In this document: positions 19,035 through 32,938 of the stretch, piece after piece
Position numbering within the stretch: the stretch's first letter is position 1
Layout of the letters: each line of letters starts with the position of its first letter
NCBI RefSeq assembly: GCF_009741735.1
Contig: NZ_WHOH01000001.1
Location: forward strand, 1,736,001-1,800,000
Length of the DNA stretch: 64,000 nt
Direction: 5' to 3'
From: Lentibacillus sp. JNUCC-1
Lineage (GTDB): Bacteria; Bacillota; Bacilli; Bacillales; Amphibacillaceae
Program-made: the position numbers and the translations under genes
Notes under the pieces: model-generated
The model's input: the letters and a program-made list of their open reading frames with translations, nothing else
Told to the model about the DNA's origin: nothing
Database searches by the model: none

Positions 19035-19325
19035 GTGTTTATTCATATTGGTGGTGACAACGCGCTTCGGGTGAGTGACATCGTAAGCATTATTAACCTG
19101 GATGTGGTGACGTCTTCAACCATCACACAGGAAACAGTTGAAGCAGCAAGGCAAAATAAGACGCTCTACGGGAAACCAACCAACGCCAAGACCATTGTTG
19201 TGACGACTGAGAGAATCTACTATAGTTCTTTATCAATTAACACGTTAAAGAAAAGAACAGGTTATGGCTCTGTGATCGAAAAACTGGATGATTATACAGA
19301 TTATGATGAAATAGACGAAGCATAG
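19035..19325 (+). CDS. remB: Extracellular matrix regulator RemB (YaaB)
   Basis: A 96-residue RemA/RemB-like protein (DUF370-related); in B. subtilis this family activates biofilm matrix genes. FIHIGGDNALRVSDIVSIINLD and the later IYYSSLSINTLKKRTG fit YaaB. GTG 19035 sits seven bases after gaggaggag; the earlier open codons lack a ribosome site. It lies between recF and gyrB as in B. subtilis. The C terminus is acidic (DDYTDYDEIDEA). Confidence 0.9.
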   Translation: MFIHIGGDNALRVSDIVSIINLDVVTSSTITQETVEAARQNKTLYGKPTNAKTIVVTTERIYYSSLSINTLKKRTGYGSVIEKLDDYTDYDEIDEA

Positions 19326-19355
19326 TGATCTGGCAAGTGAACTAAAAACTTATGA

Positions 19356-21313
<1,958 letters not shown>

Positions 21314-21388
21314 TCAGGCACAGACAGTTTTGCTTTAAATTTAGGACGGAATTGGCCTTGAGCCAGGATTTTTCAGGGAGGTAATGAA

Positions 21389-23920
21389 ATGGCGGATCAA
21401 CAACGCCCCAATGTAAGAGAAATTAATATCAGCCAGGAAATGCGCACGTCTTTCCTGGATTACGCGATGAGTGTTATCGTCTCACGTGCGCTTCCGGATG
21501 TGCGGGACGGTATGAAACCGGTCCATAGAAGAATTCTTTACGCCATGAACGACCTCGGCATGCATGCTGATAAAGCTTATAAGAAAAGTGCGAGAATCGT
21601 CGGTGAGGTCATCGGTAAGTACCACCCGCATGGTGACTCTGCTGTGTATGAAGCAATGGTACGTATGGCACAGGATTTCAGTTACCGGAATATGCTTGTC
21701 GATGGACACGGCAACTTCGGATCTGTTGACGGGGATGCTGCAGCGGCCATGCGTTACACAGAAGCCCGCATGTCCAAGATTTCTATGGAGATGCTCCGTG
21801 ATATCAACAAAGATACGATTGATTATGCAGATAACTATGACGGGACAGAACGTGAACCAGTCGTCTTCCCTGCCCGTTTCCCAAACTTGCTTGTCAATGG
21901 AGCATCAGGGATTGCAGTCGGAATGGCCACCAATATTCCGCCACATAACCTTGGAGAAACAATTGATGCTGTTCTGGCCTTAAGTCATGATCCTGATATC
22001 ACCATTGAAGAATTAATGGATGAATATATTCAAGGTCCTGACTTCCCGACAGCCGGTGACATCTTAGGACGCAGCGGCATTCGAAAGGCATATGAAACTG
22101 GAAAAGGCTCGATCACCATTCGTGCTAAAGCGGACATTGAAGAGCATCCAAATGGGAAAGCGACAATTCTGGTCACTGAACTGCCCTACCAGGTGAACAA
22201 AGCCAAACTTGTGGAAAAGATTGCAGAACTGGTTCGTGATAAACGGATTGATGGCATAACAGATCTCAGAGATGAATCAGATCGTAACGGGATGCGTGTT
22301 GTGATCGAGTTGCGGCGTGATGTGAATGCCAACGTTGTATTGAACAATTTGTACAAATATACAGCACTCCAGACGTCATTTGGGATTAACATGCTCGCCC
22401 TTGTGGATGGGCAGCCGAAAGTTCTGACGCTGAAACAGTGTCTTGAACACTATTTAAACCATCAGGTTGTGATTATTAAGCGCCGTACAGCTTTTGAATT
22501 GCGAAAAGCTGAAGCACGGGCTCATATCTTGGAAGGACTCAGAATCGCCCTTGATCATATTGACCAGATTATAGCCTTAATCCGCGGTTCTAAGACGACT
22601 GATATTGCACGCGAAGGCCTTATGAATAACTTTAATCTCTCGGAAAAGCAAGCCCAGGCGATTTTGGATATGCGTCTGCAGCGTCTGACAGGTCTTGAAC
22701 GGGAGAAGATCGAAAATGAATACAATGAGCTGCTTGAATTAATCAGTGAGTTGAAGGCCATTTTGGCTGACGAAGAAAAAGTTCTCGAAATCATTCGTGA
22801 GGAACTGACTGAAATCAAAGAACGGTTCGATGACGGCCGTCGAACTGAAATTCTGACCGGCGGCACGGACTTCTTCGAGGATGAGGATCTCATTCCAGAA
22901 GAAAACATTGTCATCACCCTTACCCACCAAGGCTATATTAAACGTCTTCCGTCTTCCACCTATCGCACACAAAAGCGCGGAGGACGCGGCATTCAAGGCA
23001 TGGGGACCAACGAGGATGACTTTGTTGAACACCTGGTATCGACATCAACCCATGACACTGTTCTGTTCTTTACGAATAAAGGTAAAGTCTACCGGGCTAA
23101 AGGGTATGAAGTGCCTGAGTACAGCCGGACAGCGAAAGGCATTCCTTTGATCAATCTGCTTCAGATTGAAAAAGAGGAATGGGTCAATGCGGTCATATCT
23201 GTTAAAGAATTCTCTGATGATCTTTTCCTCTTTTTCACGACAAAACATGGCGTGTCAAAACGTACGACATTATCACAGTTCGCCAATATTCGAAAAAGCG
23301 GCTTGATTGCACTGGGCCTCCGTGAAGATGATGAATTGATTTCTGTGAGAAAAACAGATGGCACGAAGGATATACTGATTGGCACAGGCGACGGATATGT
23401 CATTCGGTTTAACGAAGAAGAAATCCGTTCGATGGGCAGAACTGCTGCAGGTGTCAGAGGTATCTCCCTCAGAGATGATGATGTCGTGGTCTCAATGGAA
23501 ATTATTGAACCGAATGATCAGATTCTTCATGTCACCGAAAAAGGCATTGGCAAACGGACACCTGAAGACCAATACCGTAAGACCCGCCGTGGTGGTAAAG
23601 GGATCTTCACCTGCCGTTTAAATGAAGACACGGGCCGTGTGGCAGCCGTCAAGACGGTAACGGGCACAGAAGATATTATGCTGATCACCATTGCCGGCGT
23701 TTTAATCAGAACTCCTGTAGAAGACATATCGCAAACAGGACGGAACACCCAGGGCGTGCGTCTCATTCGCCTGCAGGATGATGAAGCCGTTGCGACCATT
23801 GCAATCGTTCAGGAAGATGAGGAAGATGCTGAGAATGATTCAGTGGAAGAAACGCCTAATGAAGACCAACAGCCTTCAGATGAGACGTCACAAGATGAAC
23901 AAGATAGCGACACAGAATAA
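21389..23920 (+). CDS. gyrA: DNA gyrase subunit A
   Basis: An 843-residue breakage-reunion subunit. The catalytic Tyr is Y123 in [10 protein letters not shown]. The quinolone-resistance region is wild type (S84 and E88 in [10 protein letters not shown]). The C-terminal pinwheel domain carries the GyrA box [10 protein letters not shown] and later degenerate blades. The tail is acidic, rich in Glu/Asp/Gln. The ribosome site is gggaggtaatgaa. In B. subtilis an rRNA operon follows gyrA; here a terminator and an HD-GYP gene do. Confidence 0.98.
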   Translation: MADQQRPNVREINISQEMRTSFLDYAMSVIVSRALPDVRDGMKPVHRRILYAMNDLGMHADKAYKKSARIVGEVIGKYHPHGDSAVYEAMVRMAQDFSYRNMLVDGHGNFGSVDGDAAAAMRYTEARMSKISMEMLRDINKDTIDYADNYDGTEREPVVFPARFPNLLVNGASGIAVGMATNIPPHNLGETIDAVLALSHDPDITIEELMDEYIQGPDFPTAGDILGRSGIRKAYETGKGSITIRAKADIEEHPNGKATILVTELPYQVNKAKLVEKIAELVRDKRIDGITDLRDESDRNGMRVVIELRRDVNANVVLNNLYKYTALQTSFGINMLALVDGQPKVLTLKQCLEHYLNHQVVIIKRRTAFELRKAEARAHILEGLRIALDHIDQIIALIRGSKTTDIAREGLMNNFNLSEKQAQAILDMRLQRLTGLEREKIENEYNELLELISELKAILADEEKVLEIIREELTEIKERFDDGRRTEILTGGTDFFEDEDLIPEENIVITLTHQGYIKRLPSSTYRTQKRGGRGIQGMGTNEDDFVEHLVSTSTHDTVLFFTNKGKVYRAKGYEVPEYSRTAKGIPLINLLQIEKEEWVNAVISVKEFSDDLFLFFTTKHGVSKRTTLSQFANIRKSGLIALGLREDDELISVRKTDGTKDILIGTGDGYVIRFNEEEIRSMGRTAAGVRGISLRDDDVVVSMEIIEPNDQILHVTEKGIGKRTPEDQYRKTRRGGKGIFTCRLNEDTGRVAAVKTVTGTEDIMLITIAGVLIRTPVEDISQTGRNTQGVRLIRLQDDEAVATIAIVQEDEEDAENDSVEETPNEDQQPSDETSQDEQDSDTE

Positions 23921-23934
23921 AGCATAAAACATCC

Positions 23935-23976
23935 ATTGGGCGACACCAAACCACCCACCGTCGCCCAATTTTTTTA
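23935..23976 (+). terminator. gyrA terminator
   Basis: attgggcgac / gtcgcccaat forms a perfect 10-bp stem with a run of seven Ts right after it. A strong intrinsic terminator 14 bp past the gyrA stop. Confidence 0.95.
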
Positions 23977-24006
23977 TCAAGGTTAAGTGTTCAAGGGGGA
24001 ATATGT

Positions 24007-25116
24007 ATGCGGGTAAAGGTTGGTCAGATCAAGTCGGGTTTGGTACTTCAGGAAGATGTTTTTGGAAAGTCAGGAAAACCAATTGTGCGGAAAAATACAG
24101 TTTTGACAGATGAGCACGTCCGGATTTTACATATGTTTCAAGTGGAAGCGGTTTCTATTGTCCAAGGTAAAAATATACAAGGAAGAGCCGTACAAGAAGA
24201 CTCTCAGCAAGTAACACAGCCCAAGGAGCCAGTGAAACAAACAGCAGTCACTGGTGCCTCTGCAGCGGACATGCCTTTTGAGGCACATTATCAGGTGGTT
24301 GTATCCGGTTATATGAAACACTTCAAAAAATGGCAAAACCAGTTGCCCATCGACCTCCCTGCTCTTCGTAAGTTGTTCTTGCCATTGATCGAGCGGATAG
24401 AAGATGTGAATCATGCGGTATATGCCCTGCATCATTTTGCTGCTAGAGACACATATCTGTATCATCATTCGGTCGCTGTCGGTGTCCTGGCCTCTTATCT
24501 GGGACGTAAAATGGGCTATTCCCATGGTGAATGGCTGCAAATTGGTCTGGCAGGTTTACTGGCTGACAGCGGTATGGCCAAAATTTCCCCTGCCATCCTT
24601 AAAAAAAACACCAAACTTAACACTGAAGAATTTGCAAGCGTTAAAACCCATACCACTCAAGGGTATTACATGGTGGAAAAGCTTCCGACATTGTCTCACG
24701 GAGTAAAGCTTGGTGTCCTCCAGCATCATGAACGTCAGGATGGGAGCGGCTACCCACTCGGTCTTTCAGGTGGAAAGGTGCATATGTATGCCCGAATTAT
24801 AGCTGTTTGTGATTTGTACCATGCCATGACATGTGAGCGGTTATATCGTGAGAAAACGTCTCCCTTCAAAGTAATCGAATTGCTCCAGCGGGAACAGTTT
24901 AACAACCTGGATCCGTCTGTGATCCAAGCATTCACCAGCAGTCTGTTCAATGTGACCGTCGGAACACAAGTGATCTTGAGCAACAACCGTACAGCAGAAA
25001 TTGTCTTTATTGACAGTCAGCACCCGACAAAGCCAATGGTGCGAATGGAAGATGATGATACGTTTATCGCTTTAAAAGATGAAACACAGCTTCATATCCA
25101 TGATATTCTCGGTTAA
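24007..25116 (+). CDS. HD-GYP domain protein with altered HD motif
   Basis: A 369-residue cytoplasmic protein. Residues 1-60 form a small beta-rich lead domain (GQIKSGLVLQEDVFG), then a Gln/Pro/Val linker, then an HD-GYP domain of the kind that hydrolyses cyclic di-GMP. The HHS at the domain start, KTH, HHERQDGSGYP (240-250) and the Asp of AVCDLYHAMT are present. The central HD pair reads A186-D187 (GLLADSGMAK) instead of His-Asp, so a metal ligand is missing and activity is doubtful. It could be a binding-only receptor. It converges on yaaC with 7 bp between stops. Confidence 0.88.
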   Translation: MRVKVGQIKSGLVLQEDVFGKSGKPIVRKNTVLTDEHVRILHMFQVEAVSIVQGKNIQGRAVQEDSQQVTQPKEPVKQTAVTGASAADMPFEAHYQVVVSGYMKHFKKWQNQLPIDLPALRKLFLPLIERIEDVNHAVYALHHFAARDTYLYHHSVAVGVLASYLGRKMGYSHGEWLQIGLAGLLADSGMAKISPAILKKNTKLNTEEFASVKTHTTQGYYMVEKLPTLSHGVKLGVLQHHERQDGSGYPLGLSGGKVHMYARIIAVCDLYHAMTCERLYREKTSPFKVIELLQREQFNNLDPSVIQAFTSSLFNVTVGTQVILSNNRTAEIVFIDSQHPTKPMVRMEDDDTFIALKDETQLHIHDILG

Positions 25117-25123
25117 ACGGGGA

Positions 25124-26089
25124 CTAACTCTCATCTGTCTTATACAAATTCTGCAAATACAAACCAAGTACATAAGGCATTTTATCAGCGGTTGTATCGA
25201 GAAACCTTTTTATAAAAGCGTCATCCATATCGGGTTTCAAACTCAGAACCTCCCCCCACCACCCTGGTTCATAGCGGGACAGCATGCTGAGGTTATAAAG
25301 AACCAGATAATGAATGACCACTTCTGGCATAGCCAAGGTATTTTGACGAGTTGTCGGGAAGAAGATTCCTCCGTCAGTCTGATTGATGAAAAAAGCGCCC
25401 GTTTCAGTGTTAAATGGCTGGAATAACTCCACCTGATAGGAACTGTCTATTTTCTCAAAGGTTTTGAGAAGGGGCAGTTCTGTTTTTATTTTGGCAAAGA
25501 AAGCGCGCTCTGTCAGATGATAGTCGTCAAGCAGTGTTTCGGGAAAATACAAGAACCTGTCCCCCATCTTCCCTACCTTTACTAATGTTTTTCGACCTTG
25601 CCATGCATAAAACGGACTCAGTTCCGGAATCATTTGTAACAGGTGGTTCATGCTGATTTTTGAAAAAGGCAGCGTGTCCATGTCGAAAAGGTGTTTACTC
25701 ATATACGGCAATAGGCCTCTATGCTGCACTTTTACTTCATCCTCCAAAAAGCTATAATTTTTCTTTTTCCTTTTGCGTGCCGAGACGCCGTGCGCCAGAT
25801 GTGCCGTAGATTCAGGGTAATCCGGGCGTTGAGCGAGAATACAGGCCTTGACTAAATGGACCATACCGTAAAAGTATAAGAGTGGCTTAATCCTGGCATC
25901 GGCTGCTTTCCCCTGTTTATAAAAAATTAAGCCATGTTCAAGATATGCCATAAAGACGGAAGCATTTTCGTAACTTTTCATCTCTGCGTCAGGCTCTGCC
26001 ATACGTTTATAGCAGTGATGCAAGAATTCACGGCTCGATGCCTGGGACTGCAAATATGTAAGAAATGAAGGCACATGGTCGTAGTTCAT
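25124..26089 (-). CDS. yaaC: YaaC family protein
   Basis: A 321-residue protein matching YaaC, the conserved protein of unknown function beside guaB in Bacillus (motifs FLHHCYKRM, GLIFYKQGK, LLYFYGMVHLVKACILA). No signal peptide or clear membrane helix is visible. It is divergent from guaB with 259 bp between starts, and converges with the HD-GYP gene, whose 3' end is 7 bp away without a visible terminator. Function unknown. Confidence 0.85.
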   Translation of the reverse strand: MNYDHVPSFLTYLQSQASSREFLHHCYKRMAEPDAEMKSYENASVFMAYLEHGLIFYKQGKAADARIKPLLYFYGMVHLVKACILAQRPDYPESTAHLAHGVSARKRKKKNYSFLEDEVKVQHRGLLPYMSKHLFDMDTLPFSKISMNHLLQMIPELSPFYAWQGRKTLVKVGKMGDRFLYFPETLLDDYHLTERAFFAKIKTELPLLKTFEKIDSSYQVELFQPFNTETGAFFINQTDGGIFFPTTRQNTLAMPEVVIHYLVLYNLSMLSRYEPGWWGEVLSLKPDMDDAFIKRFLDTTADKMPYVLGLYLQNLYKTDES

Positions 26090-26330
26090 TTTAAGACCCT
26101 CTTTTCATTAAAAATTTAGAATGTATTTTCTTTTTCAATGCAAATATTTGCTGTTGAAAAAGCTCATTTGATGGCGTATTCTAATGTACAATAGATATAC
26201 AGTCACTCTGATTTCAGTCGCAACAACCACGGGAAATGGCGTGTTTTATTGCGCTGACATGCAGAGACTAATAGGTAAATCGATTAGAATTTAGTTTCAC
26301 CCATATACACTGGTTAGTATTCATCAATAG

Positions 26331-27818
<1,488 letters not shown>

Positions 27819-27821
27819 AAC

Positions 27822-27858
27822 CCACCCCCCTCATACGAGAATCGTATGAGGGGGATTT
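27822..27858 (+). terminator. guaB terminator
   Basis: ccccctcatacgag / cgtatgaggggg stem with a tiny loop, followed by atttta. Directly after the guaB stop. Confidence 0.9.
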
Positions 27859-27885
27859 TATATACAATCCAGGCTTCTGACACAT

Positions 27886-28300
27886 CACAGTATCCGTAGA
27901 CTGCGAACTAACTTATGACTGCCTCATGCAGCCGCTCGGGGGAAACACTGCGCTTTCCGCGGGCGCTGCTGAGCCTCCTCGGTCTGACGACCTCCGGGGT
28001 CTCACCGAGGCTTTGCATCCCACAGGAGTCTCCGTGTTTCCCCCGAGCTAGGTTAGAGAGAATAACTCTCTAACTCTTTTGTGATTAAAACCTTCCAAAC
28101 CACTTAATACAATAGAGTGATTGGAGCGGAGGGAAGTCGACTCCTGCGGGAACAGCACGAGTCCGAAGACCCCACAGTGAGCGGTTTTTGCGAGCGAGGA
28201 GGCTGAGGCCGTGCCCGCGGAAAGCGACTTCACGGAGCGCAAATCACAGTTCTCTCATCTTGAGTATAAGTCAAGTTTTCATTCGTTCGGAGTTTGTGTC
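27886..28300 (-). repeat. Dispersed double-hairpin repeat, copy D
   Basis: Short-form copy in reverse body orientation between guaB and dacA. The left end is cacagtatccgtagactgcgaac and the right end gttcggagtttgtgtc. Half 2 comes first (ccgctcggggg..cccccgagc) with apical stem GGTC-tgac-GACC, and half 1 second (gtgattggagcggag..cggagcgcaaatcac). The 42 bases between the halves are AT-rich. Confidence 0.88.
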
Positions 28301-28508
28301 AATTATTCGTCAGTGGTCACGATTTAAAAAGCAATGTCTCCTTCTGGGAAGGGTTATATGGGCTCAGCTTAAATGGTATATATTTACCAATTATTGAAAC
28401 TTGCTTTTACCATCTATGTTTCGTGAAATTGATATGGTAAAATAGACGAGATGGTTAAGGTTCTTCGAGCTGTCATAGAGAGGTATACTTAAGGTGGAGG
28501 TAGAGAAA

Positions 28509-29834
28509 GTGAAGAAGATGATTTTTTCATTGCGTATGATCGCAATGTTGGTGTTGGTGGGAAGTGTAATTTTGCAGCCAGCTGTTACAAAAGCGGCTGA
28601 GCAGGTAGATATACAATCACAAGCTGCCATATTGGTTGATGCAGAATCAGGAAAAGTCTTGTATGGCAAGCATCCCGATGACGCTCTCCCGGCTGCCAGT
28701 ATGACAAAGATGATGACAGAATACCTCGTCTGGGAAGCTGTTGAAACAGAAGGAAACGGGATTAATTGGGACACAACAACCCAAATTAGCGATTACCCTT
28801 ACAGTATTTCTGCCAACAGTAACTTTTCCGGAATAGGGCTAAGACAGAATGTGGATTACACCGTCCGCGACTTATATGATGCCATGGCGATTTATTCTGA
28901 TAACGCGACAACGATTGCACTTGCTGAACTGATTGCCGGTTCAGAAGGTGAATTTGTTAGAATGATGAATGCCAAAGCAGAAGAGATGGGAATGGATAAG
29001 TATAAATTTGTCAATGCGACGGGATTAAATAACGCCCATCTTGGTGATCACTATCCAGAAGGCACCCAAGCAGATGACATGAATCTTATGTCTCCAATGT
29101 CGACAGCTTTGCTGGCCCATCGTCTCATCACAGACTATCCGGAAGCACTTGACGTATCCAGTGTGCCTGAAAAGAAATTTGACGGGCAGCTGATGATCAA
29201 CTGGAACTGGATGCTTGACCATGATTCAGTCAACTTCAAACAATTTAACTATAAAGGGATCGATGGCCTCAAGACGGGCTTTACAGAACAAGCTGGGAAT
29301 TGTTTTGCCGGGACAGCGCTTCGGGACGGAAGACGTCTCATTTCCGTTGTTATGAACGCTGATACGAAAGAACAGCGATTCGTTGATACGAAAGAACTGC
29401 TTGATTACGGCTATAACAATTTCAAGATGGAAGAAGTTATTGCTGCAGGCTACCAGCTGGAGGACCAGAAATCAGCCCCTGTGGCAAAAGGTAAGGAAGA
29501 CACTGTGAAGATTGGCACTGGTGAGGATTTTATGCCCCTGCCCATCCAAAAAGGTGACAAAGAAAATTATACAGTCTCCTATCAATTTGATAAGAAACTA
29601 TTAAATGACGACGGTGAGCTGACTGCTCCACTGAAAAAAGGTCAAGAGATTGGAACGGCTGAACTTGTTTATAATGGTGAAAGCCTCGGTAATGTGCTCC
29701 CTGAAAATGATACAATGACTGTTCCGCTTGTGGCACAGGAAACTGTTGAGAAGTCGAACTGGTTCATGCTTATGCTTGGCTCCATAGGTGACTTTTTCAG
29801 CGGTCTGTATTCGACAGTTAAAGGCTGGTTTTAG
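28509..29834 (+). CDS. dacA: D-alanyl-D-alanine carboxypeptidase (PBP5, DacA)
   Basis: A 441-residue secreted, membrane-anchored carboxypeptidase that trims peptidoglycan pentapeptides. The signal peptide is MKKMIFSLRMIAMLVLVGSV, cleaved near TKA-AEQ. Active-site motifs: SMTK (nucleophile Ser), SDN (YSDNAT) and KTG (GLKTGFT). The C-terminal beta domain is followed by an amphipathic anchor (SIGDFFSGLYSTVKGWF). The frame opens at GTG 28494, but gtggaggt overlaps it, so GTG 28509 is chosen. In B. subtilis pdxST follows; here a peptide transporter does. Confidence 0.95.
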   Translation: MKKMIFSLRMIAMLVLVGSVILQPAVTKAAEQVDIQSQAAILVDAESGKVLYGKHPDDALPAASMTKMMTEYLVWEAVETEGNGINWDTTTQISDYPYSISANSNFSGIGLRQNVDYTVRDLYDAMAIYSDNATTIALAELIAGSEGEFVRMMNAKAEEMGMDKYKFVNATGLNNAHLGDHYPEGTQADDMNLMSPMSTALLAHRLITDYPEALDVSSVPEKKFDGQLMINWNWMLDHDSVNFKQFNYKGIDGLKTGFTEQAGNCFAGTALRDGRRLISVVMNADTKEQRFVDTKELLDYGYNNFKMEEVIAAGYQLEDQKSAPVAKGKEDTVKIGTGEDFMPLPIQKGDKENYTVSYQFDKKLLNDDGELTAPLKKGQEIGTAELVYNGESLGNVLPENDTMTVPLVAQETVEKSNWFMLMLGSIGDFFSGLYSTVKGWF

Positions 29835-29846
29835 ACAAAAAATATC

Positions 29847-29880
29847 AATTGTCCTGCTCATTCGGCAGGACAATTTCCTT
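29847..29880 (+). terminator. dacA terminator
   Basis: aattgtcctgc / gcaggacaatt perfect stem with a 7-nt loop, then tccttttttt. Confidence 0.92.
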
Positions 29881-30043
29881 TTTTTATAACAAATTTCCAT
29901 AATTTTAAATCTCGCAATCCATTAAACCATTATTGCAATAAGCTTGCTTTAATTGTAATATGTATTCATATGGTTATAAAAGTATCCGTTCACATAAAGT
30001 ATTCGGATTCTTTATATTATTTATAGTGGTAGGGGGGAACAAC

Positions 30044-30946
30044 ATGAACGAAGAACTTGCGGTACAGCAAGACAATCAACCTAAGAAAAAGAAAGATAGT
30101 CCTTTAAAACGTTCACTTAAAGATTTCTACAGGAAGTTGCGGAAGAATAAAAGTGCCCTTGTTGGCGGCTATCTGATTATTTTTCTGATTCTCGTCGCAA
30201 TTTTTGGACCCTATTTAACAACTTTTGATCCAGATACAACGGATTACTCGGTTAAATTACAAGGTCCTTCCGCTGAACATTGGTTTGGAACGGATCATCA
30301 CGGACGGGATATGTTTACCCGTATTATCCATGGACTGGGCATTACCATGAAAATTGGTGTGATTTCGACCTTTTTCGGGGGTTTGGCAGGTATATTAATT
30401 GGAATCGTTTCAGGCTATTACGGCCGCAAAGTTGACGCCATAATCATGCGTCTGATGGATATTTTGCTTGCTTTTCCTGGTATCCTGCTCGCTCTTGCCC
30501 TGATCAGTATTCTAGGGGCTTCTGAAGGAAACGTTATCATTGCTGTTTCCATCTTTGCGGTGCCGACTTTTGCCCGTATTGTAAGGGGATCCACTCTTGC
30601 AACAAGAAATCTGGAATATATAGATGCCATGCGAGCACTGGGTGCATCTGATATTCGCATTATTTTTAAACATATTTTGCCAAATATTTTATCACCAATT
30701 ATTGTACAAGCCAGTTTATTTATTGCCAGTGCTATTTTGTCGGCAAGCGGACTATCCTTTCTCGGTATGGGGGTTCAGCCGCCAAACCCTGAACTGGGTG
30801 CACTGTTAAGTGACGGGCGCGACTTTATTTACAATGCAGGCCATATTGCATTGTATCCTGGTCTTGTCATTATGTTGCTTGTTCTGGCATTTAACGTATT
30901 TGGTGATGGTTTAAGAGATGCATTGGATCCAAAAATGAAAAACTAG
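30044..30946 (+). CDS. Peptide ABC transporter permease (DppC/OppC type)
   Basis: A 300-residue inner-membrane permease. After a Lys-rich cytoplasmic start (KKKKDSPLKRSLKDFYRKLRKNK) comes the TM segment ALVGGYLIIFLILVAIFG, then FGTDHHGRDMFTRIIHG and the EAA loop AMRALGASDIRIIFKHILPN that contacts the ATPase. ATG 30044 follows aggggggaac; the open codons before it are unsupported. First of four transporter genes, 15 bp before the second permease. Substrate probably di- or oligopeptides; family alone cannot exclude nickel. Confidence 0.93.
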   Translation: MNEELAVQQDNQPKKKKDSPLKRSLKDFYRKLRKNKSALVGGYLIIFLILVAIFGPYLTTFDPDTTDYSVKLQGPSAEHWFGTDHHGRDMFTRIIHGLGITMKIGVISTFFGGLAGILIGIVSGYYGRKVDAIIMRLMDILLAFPGILLALALISILGASEGNVIIAVSIFAVPTFARIVRGSTLATRNLEYIDAMRALGASDIRIIFKHILPNILSPIIVQASLFIASAILSASGLSFLGMGVQPPNPELGALLSDGRDFIYNAGHIALYPGLVIMLLVLAFNVFGDGLRDALDPKMKN

Positions 30947-30961
30947 GAAGAGGGTGCACAT

Positions 30962-31882
30962 ATGTTTCAATTTATCGTACGTCGACTGTTGCAGTTAATT
31001 CCCGTACTACTGGGGGTTACCATACTCGTATTCTCTTTGATGCACCTGACTCCGGGCAATCCCGCCCACATCATTGCTGGAGAAAGTGCACCTAAGGAGA
31101 CCGTTCAACAAATTGAAGAGAGGCTTGGATTGAACGATCCAATCCCTGTACAATATTTCAGTTTCCTGAAAGACGCTGTAACGCTGGATTTTGGAAACTC
31201 CTGGCGTACAAGCCTACCGGTTACGACGGAGCTCTGGCCTAAATTCTGGGTTACATTTGAGCTGGCCGTTTACAGTACGGCATTTAGTATATTTATAGGA
31301 TTGATCGCCGGAATAATTTCGGCAGTCAGACAGTATTCATTTTCAGATGTGGCGATCATGCTAGTCGCCTTATTCGGTCTTTCCATGCCGAACTTCTGGC
31401 TCGGACTCATGCTGATGCAATGGTTTGCCATTAATCTCGGCTGGGTACCGGCAACAGGCTGGGGGTCAGTCAGTCAAATTTTCCTCCCGGTTATTACACT
31501 CGGGACAATGGGAGCCGCTGTTATTGCCAGAATGACCCGTTCAAGTATGCTTGACGTGATTTCACAGGATTATATCCGTACAGCTCGTGCAAAAGGATTG
31601 CAGGAACGTCTGGTCATCTACCGCCACGCGTTAAAAAATGCGCTGATTCCGGTTGTGACGGTTGTTGGTCTGCAGTTTGGAAGCTTGCTGGCTGGTGCTG
31701 TTCTGACTGAGTCGGTCTTTGCTATTAATGGTATGGGTAAACTGATTATTGACCGCATACTGGCCCGAGACTTTCCGGTCGTGCAGGCGGCAGTTCTGGT
31801 CATTGCAGTTGTGTTCGTATTCGTAAACATGCTCGTTGATATTTCTTATAAATTCCTGAATAAACGAATTGATCTGGAGTAA
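30962..31882 (+). CDS. Peptide ABC transporter permease (DppB/OppB type)
   Basis: A 306-residue partner permease with six membrane helices. MFQFIVRRLLQLIPVLLGVTILVFSLMHLTPGNPA is the classic OppB/DppB start. The EAA motif is YIRTARAKGLQERLVIYRHALKNALIPVVT. It forms the membrane channel with the preceding permease. Ribosome site gaagaggg; the next gene starts 33 bp later. Confidence 0.94.
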   Translation: MFQFIVRRLLQLIPVLLGVTILVFSLMHLTPGNPAHIIAGESAPKETVQQIEERLGLNDPIPVQYFSFLKDAVTLDFGNSWRTSLPVTTELWPKFWVTFELAVYSTAFSIFIGLIAGIISAVRQYSFSDVAIMLVALFGLSMPNFWLGLMLMQWFAINLGWVPATGWGSVSQIFLPVITLGTMGAAVIARMTRSSMLDVISQDYIRTARAKGLQERLVIYRHALKNALIPVVTVVGLQFGSLLAGAVLTESVFAINGMGKLIIDRILARDFPVVQAAVLVIAVVFVFVNMLVDISYKFLNKRIDLE

Positions 31883-31915
31883 GCCGATCCGGAAATTAGA
31901 TAGAGGTGAGAGACT

Positions 31916-32938
31916 ATGAATGAAGATATCATCTTGGACGTAAAAGGTTTAAAGACCTCATTCTTTGATGACGATGGCGAGATCAAAGCTGTTGACGGCG
32001 TGTCTTTTAAACTGCCAAAAGGTAAGACGCTCGGTATTGTCGGTGAGTCTGGATCCGGCAAGAGTATTACAGCACTGTCCATTTTGCAGCTGATCGACTC
32101 CAAAGGCAAAATTGTAGATGGGGAAATTAACTTTAAAGGAAATGATTTAACCAAATTAAATACAAAAGGCATTCAGCATATACGCGGTAATGAAATCTCA
32201 ATGATCTTCCAGGAACCTATGACATCTCTGAATCCTGTTTATACGGTTGGACAGCAGATTCGGGAGACACTGAAGGTTCACGAAGGTCTTGGGAAAGAAA
32301 ATGGCAACAAACGCGCAGTTGAATTGCTCAAGCTTGTCGGAATCCCTTCACCTGAAGCACGGATCAAACAGTATCCTCATGAGCTGTCCGGCGGTATGCG
32401 TCAGCGTGTCATGATTGCCATGGCACTTGCATGCAAACCGGATCTGCTGATTGCCGATGAGCCAACAACCGCCCTTGACGTGACAATCCAGGCCCAGATT
32501 CTTGAATTAATCAATGATCTGCAGAAAGACATGGGCATGTCAGTCATCATGATCACACACGATCTCGGCGTTGTAGCTGAAACATGTGACTATGTTGCTG
32601 TTATGTATGGCGGTAAAGTGGTCGAGTATCAAGACATCTATTCATTGTTTAAAAGCCCGAAGCACCCTTATACAGTGGGCTTGTTGAATTCCATTCCGCG
32701 TCATGATATTGACGTAGAAGATCTGGAACCGATCAAAGGCAGTGTTCCAAGTCCGAAAAACATGCCTAAAGGCTGCCACTTTGCACCACGTTGTCCATTT
32801 GCAACTGAACTGTGCAAAGAAGAAATGCCGTCGCTTGATAGTGTCGGCGGTGAAAGTAAAGTCCGCTGCTGGATTTACAACGAACGCTGGGATGGCGATC
32901 CGGAGGTGAATGTCCTTGACGAAAAAACAACTACTTAA
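31916..32938 (+). CDS. Peptide ABC transporter ATP-binding protein (DppD/OppD type)
   Basis: A 340-residue ATPase. Walker [10 protein letters not shown], signature [15 protein letters not shown], Walker [13 protein letters not shown] and switch His ITHDLGVV are intact. The C-terminal oligopeptide-transporter extension has [16 protein letters not shown], a Cys cluster typical of DppD/OppD. It overlaps the start of the second ATPase by 29 bp, so the two subunits are translationally coupled. Confidence 0.95.
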   Translation: MNEDIILDVKGLKTSFFDDDGEIKAVDGVSFKLPKGKTLGIVGESGSGKSITALSILQLIDSKGKIVDGEINFKGNDLTKLNTKGIQHIRGNEISMIFQEPMTSLNPVYTVGQQIRETLKVHEGLGKENGNKRAVELLKLVGIPSPEARIKQYPHELSGGMRQRVMIAMALACKPDLLIADEPTTALDVTIQAQILELINDLQKDMGMSVIMITHDLGVVAETCDYVAVMYGGKVVEYQDIYSLFKSPKHPYTVGLLNSIPRHDIDVEDLEPIKGSVPSPKNMPKGCHFAPRCPFATELCKEEMPSLDSVGGESKVRCWIYNERWDGDPEVNVLDEKTTT

